A DNA stretch of 48,447 nucleotides from Saccharopolyspora shandongensis (GCF_900106995.1 NZ_FNOK01000067.1:1-48447), one strand, 5' to 3'; positions 7,871-17,413 are shown, counted from the first letter of the stretch. The notes: generated from the letters alone by a model not told the origin. Made by a program: numbers and translations.

Positions 7871-9664
7871 TCAGCGGACCGGGACCACCACTGCCGCCGC
7901 TCCGCCGCCGCGGCGTTCGCGTTCCGCCGCCGCGATCCAGCGGCCGTCGGGCAGTCGCTCCACCCCGGTCGCCGAGCCGATCTCAGCGGTCGTCTTGAAC
8001 TGGTGGCCGATGGCCTTCAGCTTCTCCGCCTCCGACTGGGCCAGGAAGCCCGGCTCCGCCTCGGTCTGCGCCGAGTTGCGCTGCGACGCCCTGGGCTCCG
8101 CGATGGCGTCCACCAGGGACAGGCCGCGGTCCAGGCGGCCGGTGAGCACCTGCAGGACGGTGGTGATGATCGTCGCGCCGCCCGGGCTGCCCGCCGCCAG
8201 CAGCGGCTTTCCGTCCTGCAGCACGATCGTCGGGCTCATCGAGCTGCGCGGGCGCTTGCCCGGGCCCGGCAGGTTCGGGTCCGGCTGGCCCGGGGTGACC
8301 GGCGAGAAGTTGAAGTCGGTCAGCTCGTTGTTCAGCAGGAATCCACGGCCGGGCACCACGATGCCGCTGCCGCCGGTCTGCTCGATGGTCAGCGTGTAGG
8401 CCACCACGTTGCCCCAGGCGTCGGCCACGGTCAGGTGCGTGGTGTTCGGGCCCTCGTAGGGCTCGGCGCCTGCGGCGGTGCCCGCCTGGCAGCCCTGCGG
8501 GTTGTGCGGGTCGCCGGCCGCGACCGGGGTCGCCAGCACGGCGTCGTCGCTGATCAGGCAGGCCCGGGAGGCGGCGAAGTCCGCGCTGAGCAGCTCCTCG
8601 GTGGGCACGTCGTTGAACTCCGGGTCGCCCACCCAGCGGTTGCGGTCGGCGAAGCCGATCTTGCTGGCTTCCAGGAAGCGGTGCAGGTACGCGGTCTTGT
8701 CCCCGTCGGAGAGGTCGGTGCGCTCCAGGATCTTCAGCGCCTCGCCGACGGTCGTGCCGCCCGAGCTGACCGGCGCCATGCCGTAGACGTCGAGGCCGCG
8801 GTAGTTCACGTGGGTCGGCGCCTGCTCGTTCACGCCGTAGTCGCCGAGGTCGTCGGCGGTCATGCCGCCGGGGCGCACCTTGCGGTTCGCGGCCGGGTCG
8901 GCCGGCGGCTGGTTCACCGTCTTGACGACGTCCTCGCCGATCTCGCCGTGGTACAGCGCGTCGATGCCCCTGGTGCCCAGGGTGCGGTAGGTGTTGGCGA
9001 GGTCGGGGTTGCGCAGCACGCTGCCGACCTCGGGGAGCTTCCCACCGGGCAGGAACAGGTCGCGGGTCGCGGGGAACGCGCTGAAGCGCTCCTGGTTCTC
9101 GGCGGTCTGCTGGCGGAACGTCTCGTCGACGACGAAGCCCTTGCGGGCCAGCTGCTCCGCCGGGCGCAGCACCTCGGCGAGGTCCTTGGTGCCCCAGCGG
9201 TCCAGCGCCGCCTGCCAGGTCATCGGGGTGCCCGGCACGCCGACGCCGAGCCCGCTGGTGACGGCCTCGCCGAACGGGATCGGCTTGCCGTTCTCCAGGA
9301 ACGAGTCCTCGCGGAGGCTGGCGGGCGCGGTTTCGCGCCCGTCGATGGTCTCGACCGCGCCGGTCTTCGCGTCGTAGTGCACGAAGAAGCCACCGCCGCC
9401 GACGCCGGCCGAATACGGCTCGGTGACGCCCAGCGCCGCCGCGACCGCGACCGCCGCGTCGGTGGCCGTGCCGCCGCGCCGGAGCACCTCGATCCCGGCC
9501 TGCGTCGCGTACGGGTCGACGCTGGACACGGCGCCTCCGTAGCCGACCGCCTCGGCCTGCTTGGGCGGTGCCGGCGGCCCGCCGGGCGCCGCCTGCGCCA
9601 CCGGCGCGACCAGGGCGCACGACGTGATCGCGGCCAGGGTGAGTCGAACGGGCCTCACGGACAT
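7871..9664 (-). CDS. ggt: Gamma-glutamyltransferase, exported
   Basis: A 597-residue precursor with a signal peptide (about 1-26: basic MSVRPVR, hydrophobic core, VAQA cleavage region). It cleaves gamma-glutamyl bonds, for example in glutathione or mycothiol-related conjugates, or transfers the glutamyl group. The proenzyme self-cleaves before Thr408 in NTTHLTV to give two subunits, with Thr408 as nucleophile. GGSGIVVPGRGFLLNNELTDF spans 431-451 and contains the substrate-binding Gly-Ser loop and the typical LNNEL-DF motif. ATG 9664 is chosen because GGAGGT lies just upstream and the signal peptide starts there; an ATG five codons earlier is the alternative. It ends facing the TIR gene, with a long hairpin between them. 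Confidence 0.93.
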   Translation of the reverse strand: MSVRPVRLTLAAITSCALVAPVAQAAPGGPPAPPKQAEAVGYGGAVSSVDPYATQAGIEVLRRGGTATDAAVAVAAALGVTEPYSAGVGGGGFFVHYDAKTGAVETIDGRETAPASLREDSFLENGKPIPFGEAVTSGLGVGVPGTPMTWQAALDRWGTKDLAEVLRPAEQLARKGFVVDETFRQQTAENQERFSAFPATRDLFLPGGKLPEVGSVLRNPDLANTYRTLGTRGIDALYHGEIGEDVVKTVNQPPADPAANRKVRPGGMTADDLGDYGVNEQAPTHVNYRGLDVYGMAPVSSGGTTVGEALKILERTDLSDGDKTAYLHRFLEASKIGFADRNRWVGDPEFNDVPTEELLSADFAASRACLISDDAVLATPVAAGDPHNPQGCQAGTAAGAEPYEGPNTTHLTVADAWGNVVAYTLTIEQTGGSGIVVPGRGFLLNNELTDFNFSPVTPGQPDPNLPGPGKRPRSSMSPTIVLQDGKPLLAAGSPGGATIITTVLQVLTGRLDRGLSLVDAIAEPRASQRNSAQTEAEPGFLAQSEAEKLKAIGHQFKTTAEIGSATGVERLPDGRWIAAAERERRGGGAAAVVVPVR

Positions 9665-9840
9665 CGCCACCTCCAACATCGACAATGCCGCATACTCTGC
9701 ACAGTCTGCGCCGCCGATACAACTGCCCCACGGCAAGCTTCTGCCGTGCTGGAGGGATATTTCGCGAGAGGTTCGCGGGCCCGGCTGCCGCCGGTGCCGG
9801 ACGCCCGCACGCTGAGTGACGGTTTCGCGCGGAACCGGCG

Positions 9841-11436
9841 CTAGCCCGCCGGGCCCAGGGCCGCGTCGTGGTAGCGGCAGTTGGCCGCCCACAGCAGGAA
9901 CGAGTTCATGCCGTTGGCCCGCGCCCCGTCGATCTGCGCCGCCACCTCCGCCGGGCCGTAGGAGACGCCGAGGCTGAAGTCCTGCAGCCACGGGATGATC
10001 TGCACGTCGGTGCCCTCGACCGCCTTGGCGAACGCCGCCAGCGAGCGCGCCACGATGTCGTAGGGCTGGGCGTTGGGGTTGCCGACGCCGAACTCGCCCG
10101 GTCCCCAGTGCGACGGGTAGACCATCGGCGAGATGTAGTCGACGAATCGCGAGATCTGCCTGATGTCCTGGGCGATCTCGGTGGGCCGGTCGACCGAGAT
10201 GCCGAACACCGACGCGCCCAGCAGCGCGCCCCGCGACCGGACCTCCGGCTGGGTCTGCCGCAGGAAGTCGGCGATCGCGGCCTCCGGCGTGGTGGTCAGG
10301 CCGGGGATGCGCATCTGCTCGATGTGCCCGTCGGGCCGTCGCACGTAGTCGTAGAGGACGTCGTCGAAGCCCAGCGCGGCGGCCTCGGCGGCGATGTCGA
10401 TGTTGTACCGGGTGACCACGGGGTCGGCGAAGTTGGTGAACGCGTAGCTGCCGTAGACGCCGCTGGTCCAGGGCCGCCCGTCGGCGGTCTGCACCACCCG
10501 CTCGGGGTGCCCGCCGTTCCAGGACGCCGCGCCCAGCACGGGATCCTTGAAGGCGACCAGCCTGCCGACCACCCGCACGCCCATGCCGTGCAGCTGGTCC
10601 AGCACCTGCCGGGCCTGGTAGTAGCCCTTGACGGCGCCGATCTGGTGCGCCATCGGCACCGCCGAGTCGTAGACGACCTCGCCGCTCTCGTCCTTGAGGT
10701 CCAGTTCGATTGTGTCGATCTTGCCCTGCCGGGCCATCGCGAGGACGGGTTCGCGCAGCGAGTCGCTGGTCCAGGCCAGTCCGGTCAGGTGCACCGCGCG
10801 CATCCCGGGATGTCTGATGTGGACGGTCATCGTCTTCTCTGCGCGGTTGCCCGCCGCGTCGGTCGCGACCACCTGGACCTCGCGATCGGGCCGGTCGACG
10901 ACCGCGCTGAACCCGCCCTGCGGATCCGGCACCACGAGCCGCCCGGCCACGGTGACCTGCGCGGCGCCCTGCACCGTGCCGACGACCGTTACCGGCCGGT
11001 TCGGCCCGTCCGGCCGCAGCGAGTCCTCGACCTGCAGCGCCGGCGGCGAACCGTCCACTGTGAACGTCCGAGTGGTGGTGTCCGAGCCGAACCAGGACGG
11101 GCTGCGCGGCACCACGACGCGCAGCTCGTGCGGCCCGTCCGGCAGGCCCGCGGCCTGCACCGCGAGGGCACCCTGCCGGTCCGCTGCGGCGACCTCGCGG
11201 CCGTCCAGCAGCACCCGCACGCCATCGGCCGCACCGGAGCGGATCTGGATCGAACCCACCTCGGCGGGCGCGATCGGCCGGTCCGGCAGACCGGATATCT
11301 CCACGTCCTCTGTGGACATGGATCTCACCAGCAGGAAGCCCAGGAACAGCAGCGCAATGGCGCCCGCCCCGAACAACGCGAATCTGTCGGCCCGCACCGC
11401 CTTGGCGCGGGCCGCACCGGAATCAGCATCCGACAT
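9841..11436 (-). CDS. Putative glycoside hydrolase (DUF4015-type), membrane-anchored
   Basis: A 531-residue protein with an N-terminal membrane anchor (about 19-38), two beta-rich Ig- or Big-like segments (about 50-205), and a C-terminal TIM-barrel-like domain (about 210-525). The segment LTGLAWTSDSLREP followed by KIDTIELDLKDESGEVVYDS, and later DDVLYDYVRRPDG and DYISPMVYPSHW, are characteristic of the DUF4015 putative glycoside hydrolase family, whose substrate is generally unknown. A cell-wall or extracellular polysaccharide target is likely because the neighbour, transcribed divergently, is a polysaccharide deacetylase lipoprotein. ATG 11436 has GGGGAGG 9 bases upstream. Confidence 0.8.
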   Translation of the reverse strand: MSDADSGAARAKAVRADRFALFGAGAIALLFLGFLLVRSMSTEDVEISGLPDRPIAPAEVGSIQIRSGAADGVRVLLDGREVAAADRQGALAVQAAGLPDGPHELRVVVPRSPSWFGSDTTTRTFTVDGSPPALQVEDSLRPDGPNRPVTVVGTVQGAAQVTVAGRLVVPDPQGGFSAVVDRPDREVQVVATDAAGNRAEKTMTVHIRHPGMRAVHLTGLAWTSDSLREPVLAMARQGKIDTIELDLKDESGEVVYDSAVPMAHQIGAVKGYYQARQVLDQLHGMGVRVVGRLVAFKDPVLGAASWNGGHPERVVQTADGRPWTSGVYGSYAFTNFADPVVTRYNIDIAAEAAALGFDDVLYDYVRRPDGHIEQMRIPGLTTTPEAAIADFLRQTQPEVRSRGALLGASVFGISVDRPTEIAQDIRQISRFVDYISPMVYPSHWGPGEFGVGNPNAQPYDIVARSLAAFAKAVEGTDVQIIPWLQDFSLGVSYGPAEVAAQIDGARANGMNSFLLWAANCRYHDAALGPAG

Positions 11437-11608
11437 CGCTTTCGCCTCCCCGACTCCAGGCGAACTCGCGCGGCTGCACGAAATTCGTGCGTGATCAAAT
11501 TGGAGCCGGCCGACGACCGGCCGCTCCACCTTCGCAGCCATGGCCCGGAAGATCAATGACCACTTGGAGTATCCCCAGCGGGAAAGCCGGTCTCTACCGT
11601 TGGAGGAG

Positions 11609-12640
11609 ATGCGATCAGCAGTGCGGAAAGCGCGCGCCGGCGTCGTGGTGACGGCGGCGGCCCTGCTCGCGGCCTGCGGCTCCGGCCAAGGCGGCGAGAT
11701 CGTCCAGCCCCAGCCCAACGCGGTCGTCCGGCCGCCGGATCCCGTCCCCCGCCCGACGCCGGAATCGGTGCGGGCGAACGAGCTCGGCGACGTCCCGGTG
11801 CTCATGTACCACCGGATCACGCCGACGCCGCGCAGCGTCTACGACCGCAGCCCGGATGACTTCCGCGCGGAGCTGGAGCGGCTCGCCGCCGAGGACTACG
11901 TGCCGGTGACGGCGACCGAGTACGCCACGGGGCGGTTCGACATCCCGGCCGGGAAGCACCCGGTGGTGCTCACCTTCGACGACGGCTCGATCAGCCAGTT
12001 CACATTGGACGGTGCCGGGGAACCGGCGGCGGGCACCGGGATCCGCATCCTGCTGGACGTCGCCGCAGCGCATCCCGGGTTCCGCCCGGTGGCGACCTGC
12101 TACGTGAACAACCCGCCGTTCGAGGAGCCCGGCGGCCGGCGCAGCCTCGGCTGGTTGCAGGAGCACGGCTTCGAGATCGGCAACCACACGCTCGACCACG
12201 AGAACCTGGGCCGGGCTTCGGATGCCGAGGTGCGGCACCAGATCGCCGGGATGCAACGGCTCATCGCGGACGCCGTCCCGGGCGCGCAGGTCCGGTCGAT
12301 CGCGCTGCCGCTGGGCGTGCACCCGGACGACGAGCGCCTCGCGGGCGACGGCTCGGCGGAGGGCGTCGACTACCACTTCGACAGCGTCATGCTGGTCGGC
12401 TCGAATCCCGCGCCGTCGCCGTGGTCGGCGGATTTCGACCCGGCGAACGTGCCCCGAATCCGCTCCCAGGGCCCGGCCGGGCAGGACGCGCAGTACGGCT
12501 CGACGGCGTGGCTGGACAAGCTCGCCGCGGACCCGGGCCGCCGCTACACCTCGGACGGCGACCCGGACCGGATCTCCGCCCCGGCGGGCGGGAGCACCGG
12601 GCCTTCGGCGGCGGTCGGCGACCGGCTCTACCGGTACTGA
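11609..12640 (+). CDS. Polysaccharide deacetylase (CE4/NodB) lipoprotein
   Basis: A 343-residue precursor. A signal peptide ends in LLAAC with Cys23 as the lipidated residue, followed by a Pro-rich linker (33-55). The CE4 fold begins at VLMYHRI (64-70). TFDDG (122-126) gives the catalytic base Asp124 and the metal ligand Asp125. NHTLDH (192-197) gives metal ligands His193 and His197. It probably removes acetyl groups from cell-wall polysaccharide or peptidoglycan at the outer membrane face. The exact start is uncertain: ATG 11609 gives a proper lipoprotein signal, with GGAG 4 bases upstream. It is divergent from the putative glycoside hydrolase and ends 7 bases from a convergent gene. Confidence 0.85.
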   Translation: MRSAVRKARAGVVVTAAALLAACGSGQGGEIVQPQPNAVVRPPDPVPRPTPESVRANELGDVPVLMYHRITPTPRSVYDRSPDDFRAELERLAAEDYVPVTATEYATGRFDIPAGKHPVVLTFDDGSISQFTLDGAGEPAAGTGIRILLDVAAAHPGFRPVATCYVNNPPFEEPGGRRSLGWLQEHGFEIGNHTLDHENLGRASDAEVRHQIAGMQRLIADAVPGAQVRSIALPLGVHPDDERLAGDGSAEGVDYHFDSVMLVGSNPAPSPWSADFDPANVPRIRSQGPAGQDAQYGSTAWLDKLAADPGRRYTSDGDPDRISAPAGGSTGPSAAVGDRLYRY

Positions 12641-12647
12641 GGGCGGT

Positions 12648-13085
12648 TCAGCAGATCTGACCCCGGGTCGCCGCCGTCGCGCGCAGCAGGTCGCGGAGCA
12701 GGTCGAAGTCGATCGCATCGGCCCTGCGGAAGCGCAGGCACCCCTTGCCCATGTCGTGCCCGGCGAGCCGCCGCGCGAAGGCGTCCCGAACATCGGTGCG
12801 CACGAGGTAGACGGAGATGTACTGCTTCTGACAGGCAAAAGCGATCTCGGCGGTGCCGTCGCGCTGGTACGCGGGCATCCCGTAAGCCATGACCTCGTCG
12901 AACCCGGCCAACTCGGCCTGGCACAGGGCCCGGATCTCGGACAACGCTTCCCGGCGTGCCACCGGAGCCTCGGCCAGGTAGCCGTCCACGTCGGCAGCCG
13001 AACTGCGCACCACGCCGGAAAGCCCAACCGCGAACGCGGCGGCTCGTGAGCACTTCGCGTCGCTGTGGCGATCCAGAGCACTCAC
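12648..13085 (-). CDS. DUF1801 (YdhG-like) small protein
   Basis: A 145-residue soluble protein. The segment VDGYLAEAPVARREALSEIRALC, followed by MAYGMPAYQRDG and ISVYLV, matches the DUF1801/YdhG family, a small fold of unknown function found across bacteria. The C-terminal GKGCLRFRRADAIDFDLLRDLL is also typical. The GTG start at 13085 is assumed. Homologs usually begin around VDGYL, so the true start may be an internal GTG near residue 25. It is 16 bp downstream of a GNAT gene in the same direction. Confidence 0.7.
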   Translation of the reverse strand: MSALDRHSDAKCSRAAAFAVGLSGVVRSSAADVDGYLAEAPVARREALSEIRALCQAELAGFDEVMAYGMPAYQRDGTAEIAFACQKQYISVYLVRTDVRDAFARRLAGHDMGKGCLRFRRADAIDFDLLRDLLRATAATRGQIC

Positions 13086-13101
13086 CCGGCCGCACGAACG
13101 G

Positions 13102-13671
13102 CTACGGGTGCCGAGCCAGCCATTCCTCGCGGGTCGCGGCGTATTCGACGTCGCCGTGCTCGGCGCCCTCGATGGGGCCGTCGGGCCAGTCGTAGTCGAA
13201 CGTCCGCACGTAGCGCAGGCCGACCTTCTCCATCACCCGCCACGATCCCCGGTTCACGGTCATCGCCTGCGAGAACACCCGCCGCACCCCGAGGTCGGTG
13301 AACGCCTTGCGCAGCAACGCGAAAGCGCCTTCGGTCGCGTAGCCCCGGCCCCACGCGGACCGGTGGAACCGGTACCCGAGCTCGACGTCGTCGAGCGGCC
13401 CGTCGGGAGCGGGGTGCAGCATGAGGATGCCCACGAACCGGCCGGTGGCCTTCTCGACGACCGCCCACTTCCCGAGCCCGCCGAACCGCTCGTAGTACCC
13501 GAGGTACGAGGGCAGGACCTCGTCGGCGGTCTCGGCCCGGGTGACGGGAGCGCCGCCGTTGATGTACCGCATGACCTCGGCATCGCTGTTGAGGGCGAAG
13601 ACGTCGTCGACGTCGTCGAGCCCGAACTCCCGCAGCACGAGCCGCTCGGTCTCCAGCAGAACGCGCCCCAT
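13102..13671 (-). CDS. GNAT acetyltransferase, RimJ/RimL type
   Basis: A 189-residue N-acetyltransferase. The opening LLETERLVLREFGLDD (5-20) is the standard start of the RimJ/RimL branch. The acetyl-CoA-binding motif A region is ELGYRFHRSAWGRGYATEGAFALL, with the Gly-Arg-Gly-Tyr pyrophosphate loop, and SWRVMEKVGLRYV is motif B. The substrate cannot be predicted: it could be a protein N-terminus or a small amine. ATG 13671 has GAGGAG 5 bases upstream. It is divergent from a second, unrelated GNAT. Confidence 0.85.
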   Translation of the reverse strand: MGRVLLETERLVLREFGLDDVDDVFALNSDAEVMRYINGGAPVTRAETADEVLPSYLGYYERFGGLGKWAVVEKATGRFVGILMLHPAPDGPLDDVELGYRFHRSAWGRGYATEGAFALLRKAFTDLGVRRVFSQAMTVNRGSWRVMEKVGLRYVRTFDYDWPDGPIEGAEHGDVEYAATREEWLARHP

Positions 13672-13782
13672 CAAGGCTCCTCTCAACCCGCGAATCCCAG
13701 CACACCCCCGAATCCCCGGCCACCGATTTTCCGGAACCCGCCGGGGGTTGCGCGGGGTCGGGGTGGTTGCCGACGATGGGGC

Positions 13783-14265
13783 GTGGTCGCGTTCCGGGAG
13801 GCACGGTTGCCGGACGTCGCCGCGCTGGAGGATCTCGCGCGGTCGGCGTACTCGCTCTACGCCCGGCGCATGGACCGGCCTCCGGCCCCGGTGGTCGCGG
13901 ACTACTCCGCCGCGGTTCGCGAGCACCAGGTCTGGGTCGCCGAGGAAGGCGACCGAGTCCTGGGGATGCTGGTGCTCGTGCCCGAAGACGACGTGATGCT
14001 GCTGGAGAACGTCGCGGTGCATCCCGACGCCCAGGGCCGGGGACTGGGGCGCGACCTGCTGGCGCTGGCCGAGCGGGAGGCGGCGCGGCAGCGGATGACC
14101 GAGATCCGGCTGTACACCAACGAAGTCATGGCGGAGAACCTCGCCTACTACCCGCGGCACGGCTACGTGGAAACGGGCCGCGCCGAACAGGACGGCTACC
14201 ACCGGGTCTTCTTCCGCAAGCCGGTGGTCGAGCGCTCCGACACCACATTCCGGGGACCTACTTGA
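13783..14265 (+). CDS. GNAT acetyltransferase
   Basis: A 160-residue protein with a core GNAT fold. ENVAVHPDAQGRGLGRDLL (about 68-87) holds the acetyl-CoA loop (Gln-Gly-Arg-Gly-Leu-Gly), and NLAYYPRHGYVETGR is motif B. The start at GTG 13783 gives VVAFREARLPDVAALEDLARSAY, the usual N-terminal beta-alpha unit; the ribosome site is weak, so a nearby start is possible. The substrate is unknown. It diverges from the RimL-type GNAT with about 110 bp between them. Confidence 0.8.
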   Translation: MVAFREARLPDVAALEDLARSAYSLYARRMDRPPAPVVADYSAAVREHQVWVAEEGDRVLGMLVLVPEDDVMLLENVAVHPDAQGRGLGRDLLALAEREAARQRMTEIRLYTNEVMAENLAYYPRHGYVETGRAEQDGYHRVFFRKPVVERSDTTFRGPT

Positions 14266-14465
14266 GCCATCATGTTGGCGATGCGGCAGAATCTGCGCTC
14301 AGCCATCAACCACCCAAGAATAATTACCGTTCGAATACGCAACATTAGGCCAATCGAGTTAGATTCTTTGATCCATTCGAATGACACCCCTTTCAAGTAG
14401 ACACCGACTGTAATTGAATCTGGTCCCACTTGCCGCCTGACGGCAACACAGGAATGGGGGACCAG
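14266..14465 (+). promoter_or_regulatory. AT-rich upstream region of the hypothetical gene
   Basis: This stretch is far more AT-rich than its surroundings (about 14310-14425). It contains two TTCGAA-centred palindromes about 44 bases apart, CGTTCGAATACG near 14329 and CATTCGAATG near 14374. It probably carries the promoter of the gene at 14466. The low GC also fits recently acquired DNA. No confident -10/-35 pair was assigned. Confidence 0.4.
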
Positions 14466-15122
14466 ATGGCCCGGGAGCATGTAAGCGGGTACACGACACG
14501 CAGCGGAAAGGAGGTTGGCAGCTACACCCGCCGCAAAAGATCCACGGGTGTGGTCATGGCAGGCGTTGTCGGCGGAACGATCGCGTTGGGCGGTGGTGGC
14601 ACAGCATCCGTGGATGCACTGTCCGCACTACGCAGTCGGCCTACGCAAACCTCGAAAGGCACCGCCCGCAGCGTCGAAGTTCGAACGTTCGCCAGGCTGA
14701 AGGCCAAGGGGTATCAGGTCAAGTACAACTCGAGATCACAGTTCGGATCCTGCAAGAACAAGTCGTACGGTCAGGTCAAGGGCTTCTTCTCCACCCATCC
14801 TTGCCGATCGCTACATCGTTTCATGGCCGAGCTGGTTTCCCCGAGCGGCGCCTCGGTACTGGTGGCTGTTTCCGTGGTCGACATGCCCAATGCCGAGAAT
14901 GCCGCCGAATTCAAGGATCTCGTGGACGTCCACGGCACCGGCAACATCCTCGAGTTGCCGAAGGAGGTGCGACGTTACCGGGCTGTGGAGTTCACCGGCT
15001 ACCGCTACGGATCGCGGCAGGACGGCACGCTGGTGACCAACGTACAAGTCGAACCATTCGGCAGAAGCCGCAATGCTGTCATCGCCGCCGAGGTCCTGAG
15101 CCTGGCACTGGAAGCGGAATGA
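14466..15122 (+). CDS. Hypothetical membrane-anchored protein
   Basis: A 218-residue protein of unknown function. A basic N-terminus, MAREHVSGYTTRSGKEVGSY, is followed by a Gly-rich membrane segment (about 30-48: VVMAGVVGGTIALGGGG) and an extracytoplasmic domain with two cysteines, FGSCKNKSYG and STHPCRSLHRF, which could form a disulfide. The later segment VSVVDMPNAENAAEFKDLVD resembles substrate-free alpha/beta domains in actinobacterial secreted proteins. ATG 14466 is preferred over ATG 14454 because GGGGGA lies 4 bases upstream. It ends 5 bp from the convergent priA stop. Confidence 0.6.
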   Translation: MAREHVSGYTTRSGKEVGSYTRRKRSTGVVMAGVVGGTIALGGGGTASVDALSALRSRPTQTSKGTARSVEVRTFARLKAKGYQVKYNSRSQFGSCKNKSYGQVKGFFSTHPCRSLHRFMAELVSPSGASVLVAVSVVDMPNAENAAEFKDLVDVHGTGNILELPKEVRRYRAVEFTGYRYGSRQDGTLVTNVQVEPFGRSRNAVIAAEVLSLALEAE

Positions 15123-15127
15123 TGGCC

Positions 15128-17155
15128 TTACAGCATTTCCAGCGGGTCCAGGCGGACCTGTAGTTCCGTGGCCTTGCGGGCCGCCCGGACCGCTTGGGCC
15201 GCGTGGAGGGAGCCCGCCAGGGCTCGGCCTTCGGCCCGGTCCACCCGGACGATCAGGCGTTCCCGCTCGGAATTGCCGTCCTCGTCGACCTGGCCCAGCG
15301 GCACCGGGCCGAGCACTTCCGCCGTCGGCGGCAGATCCGCCGAGTCCAGCAGCGCCTCGATCGCCTCCGGCGTGCCGTCCACGGCCGCGACGCGGCGGGC
15401 CGGCGGGAAGCCGAGCTCGGCGCGCTCGGCGAGTTCCAGCGAGGCGTACCACGCCGGATCCCAGCGCACCAGCGCCTGCACGGGCTGCAGCGACGAGTCA
15501 GCCATGACCACCACTCGCCCACCGTCGCGGGCGGGCCGGACCAGCGCGGCGGCCGCGAACCACAACCGGAGCGCCGTCTCGGCGGAGCGGAGCTCTGGGC
15601 GGCCCAGCAGGGTCCGGCCGTCCAGCAGCAGCGCGGCGCCGTAGCCGCCTTCGGCGACCGGCTCGGCGCCGGGAGTGCACACCACCAGCCCCGGCTTCGC
15701 GGGCACCGAGGCCAGGATCTCGCCGGCTCCGGAGGTCCGCACCGACACGTTGCTGAACGCCCGCCCGAGCTCCTCCGCGGTGCGGCTGGCGCCGACCGCT
15801 ACGGCGCGCAGCCGCCGCGAACCGCACGAGGCGCACTTGAACGCCGCTTCCGCGGCTCCGCACCAGCTGCACGCCGCCGGCTTCGGCGCTCCGCCTTCGC
15901 TGCCTCCCGGCAGCGCCAGCGGCCCCGCGCACCGGCGGCACCTCGCCCGCTCGCGGCAGTCGCCGCACGCGAGCGCCGGCACGTAGCCGCGCCGCGGCAC
16001 CTGGACCAGCACCGGCGCTCCCGCGGTGAGCGCGGCTCGCGCCGCTTCGAACGCCACCGAGGGCAGCCGCGCTGCGCGCGCCGCCGGGTCCCGCGCCAGC
16101 TGGGTGTCGTCCTCGCCGATCGCGGTCACCCGCGGCGCCGCTGCCCGCACGTCCGTGCGGTGCGCGACGAGTTCGTGCGCCCAGCCCGATTCGGCCAGCA
16201 GCGCCGCTTCGGCGGTGCGGGCGAAGGCTCCGACGATCAGCGCCGCGCCCGCCGCGTGCGCGCGCTGGGTGAGCACGTCGCGGGTGTGCGGGTAGGGCAC
16301 CTGCGGGTAGCTGTGCAGGTCGTCGCCGTCGTCCCACACCGCCGCGAAGCCCAGGTCGTGGACCGGCGCGAACATCGCCGCGCGGGTGCCGATCACGACG
16401 CGCGCCGCGCCGCGCAGCACCGCCAGCCAGCGGCGGTAGCGCATCGACGGGGCGAGGTCGGCGGCGAGGGCGACGACGCCGTCCTCGCCGAGTAGCGCGG
16501 TGCAGGCGTCTTGCAGCCGCTGGAGGTCCCGGTGGTCGGGGACGACGATCAGCGCGCCGCGCCCGGCCGCCGCTGCCGTGGCGGCCGCTTCGGCCAGCCG
16601 GGCGGGCCAGTCCTCGCCGGGCAGCGCCTGCCAGACCGCTCGGGCCGACCGCCCCGCGTGCATTGCGTCTAAAAAGGACGGTCCGTGCTGGTAGCGGGCC
16701 CACGCCCCGGCATCGGGTCGCGGCGGTGGCGGGCCGGGTTCGCGGGGCGCCGATTTCTCGGCCCCGGCGTGCCGGGGCGGGATCGCCAGGCGCACCACGT
16801 CCGCGAGCATGCCGCCGTAGCGGGTGGCCACCGCGCGGGCGACCTCCAGCAGCTCCGGGGTCAGCACCGGCTCCGGCGACGGGATCCGCTCGACCCAGGA
16901 CAGGGTGCCCTGGAAGTCGGTCGTCTCGTTTCGCTCCAGCAGGTAGCCGTCGACGAGCTTGCCCCGGAAGCGCACCCGCACCCGGCAGCCCGGGACCGCG
17001 TCGGCGTCCAGCCGGTCGGGCACCAGGTAGTCGAACGGCCGGTCTAGGTGCACCGGCAGCGGGACGTCGACGAGCACGCGGGCCACCGGGCGGGTCTCCG
17101 CCGCGGTCCGCTCTGCCGTCTCCCCCTTCCGCTTCCGGGGTTGTGCACCTGCCAT
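15128..17155 (-). CDS. priA: Primosomal protein N' (PriA), helicase-dead actinobacterial type
   Basis: A 675-residue PriA homolog that would help reload the replisome at stalled forks. The N-terminal DNA-binding domain starts ARVLVDVPLPVHLDRPFDYLVP, and the zinc-binding region carries the expected Cys pairs (CGDC, CRRC, CSWC, CASC; about 420-475). The Walker A lysine motif is missing: the corresponding region reads GRGALIVVPDHRDL with no GSGKT. The DEAH box is replaced by WDDGDDLHSYPQ. Actinobacterial PriA proteins are known to lack a working helicase motor, so this is family-typical, not a local defect. It lies between two accessory blocks, away from metK and def. Confidence 0.92.
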   Translation of the reverse strand: MAGAQPRKRKGETAERTAAETRPVARVLVDVPLPVHLDRPFDYLVPDRLDADAVPGCRVRVRFRGKLVDGYLLERNETTDFQGTLSWVERIPSPEPVLTPELLEVARAVATRYGGMLADVVRLAIPPRHAGAEKSAPREPGPPPPRPDAGAWARYQHGPSFLDAMHAGRSARAVWQALPGEDWPARLAEAAATAAAAGRGALIVVPDHRDLQRLQDACTALLGEDGVVALAADLAPSMRYRRWLAVLRGAARVVIGTRAAMFAPVHDLGFAAVWDDGDDLHSYPQVPYPHTRDVLTQRAHAAGAALIVGAFARTAEAALLAESGWAHELVAHRTDVRAAAPRVTAIGEDDTQLARDPAARAARLPSVAFEAARAALTAGAPVLVQVPRRGYVPALACGDCRERARCRRCAGPLALPGGSEGGAPKPAACSWCGAAEAAFKCASCGSRRLRAVAVGASRTAEELGRAFSNVSVRTSGAGEILASVPAKPGLVVCTPGAEPVAEGGYGAALLLDGRTLLGRPELRSAETALRLWFAAAALVRPARDGGRVVVMADSSLQPVQALVRWDPAWYASLELAERAELGFPPARRVAAVDGTPEAIEALLDSADLPPTAEVLGPVPLGQVDEDGNSERERLIVRVDRAEGRALAGSLHAAQAVRAARKATELQVRLDPLEML

Positions 17156-17267
17156 GCCTCTTCTCTACCAGAGCCCCCGGACGCGCCTGTCAACAGCGCG
17201 TCAGAACGGGCGAGCCGGGCGTCAGGACCGCGCCCGGAACCACCTCGGCCCCGGTCGACCGGGCGTA

Positions 17268-17413
17268 GGCATGAGTAGCCCTGTGCAACCCGAGTCCTCC
17301 TCAACCGCACCTCAGGGGAACGTGACGCAAACCAGCCACAAGAAACCGCGAAACGCGGGATTGAGCTGGACGCAACCACAACTGTGAAACGCGGAGAGGC
17401 GGAACTGCATGAG
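17268..17413 (+). promoter_or_regulatory. Conserved leader, copy A, upstream of the decarboxylase gene
   Basis: About 146 bases, from GGCATGAGTAGCCCTGTG to the start codon region of the decarboxylase, match the reverse complement of 21821-21968 with about 11 differences including two single-base indels (hand alignment). It contains CCTCAGGGGAACGTGACGC and, near the start, GCGGAGAGGCGGAAC, which supplies the ribosome site. A short open frame also begins at ATG 17271. It probably holds the promoter and operator, or an RNA leader, shared with the TSUP gene. Confidence 0.7.

Noticed and set aside
15128..17155. PriA pseudogene because Walker A and DEAH motifs are missing
   Set aside because: Actinobacterial PriA proteins as a group lack the helicase motor motifs; the frame is full length with zinc cysteines intact.
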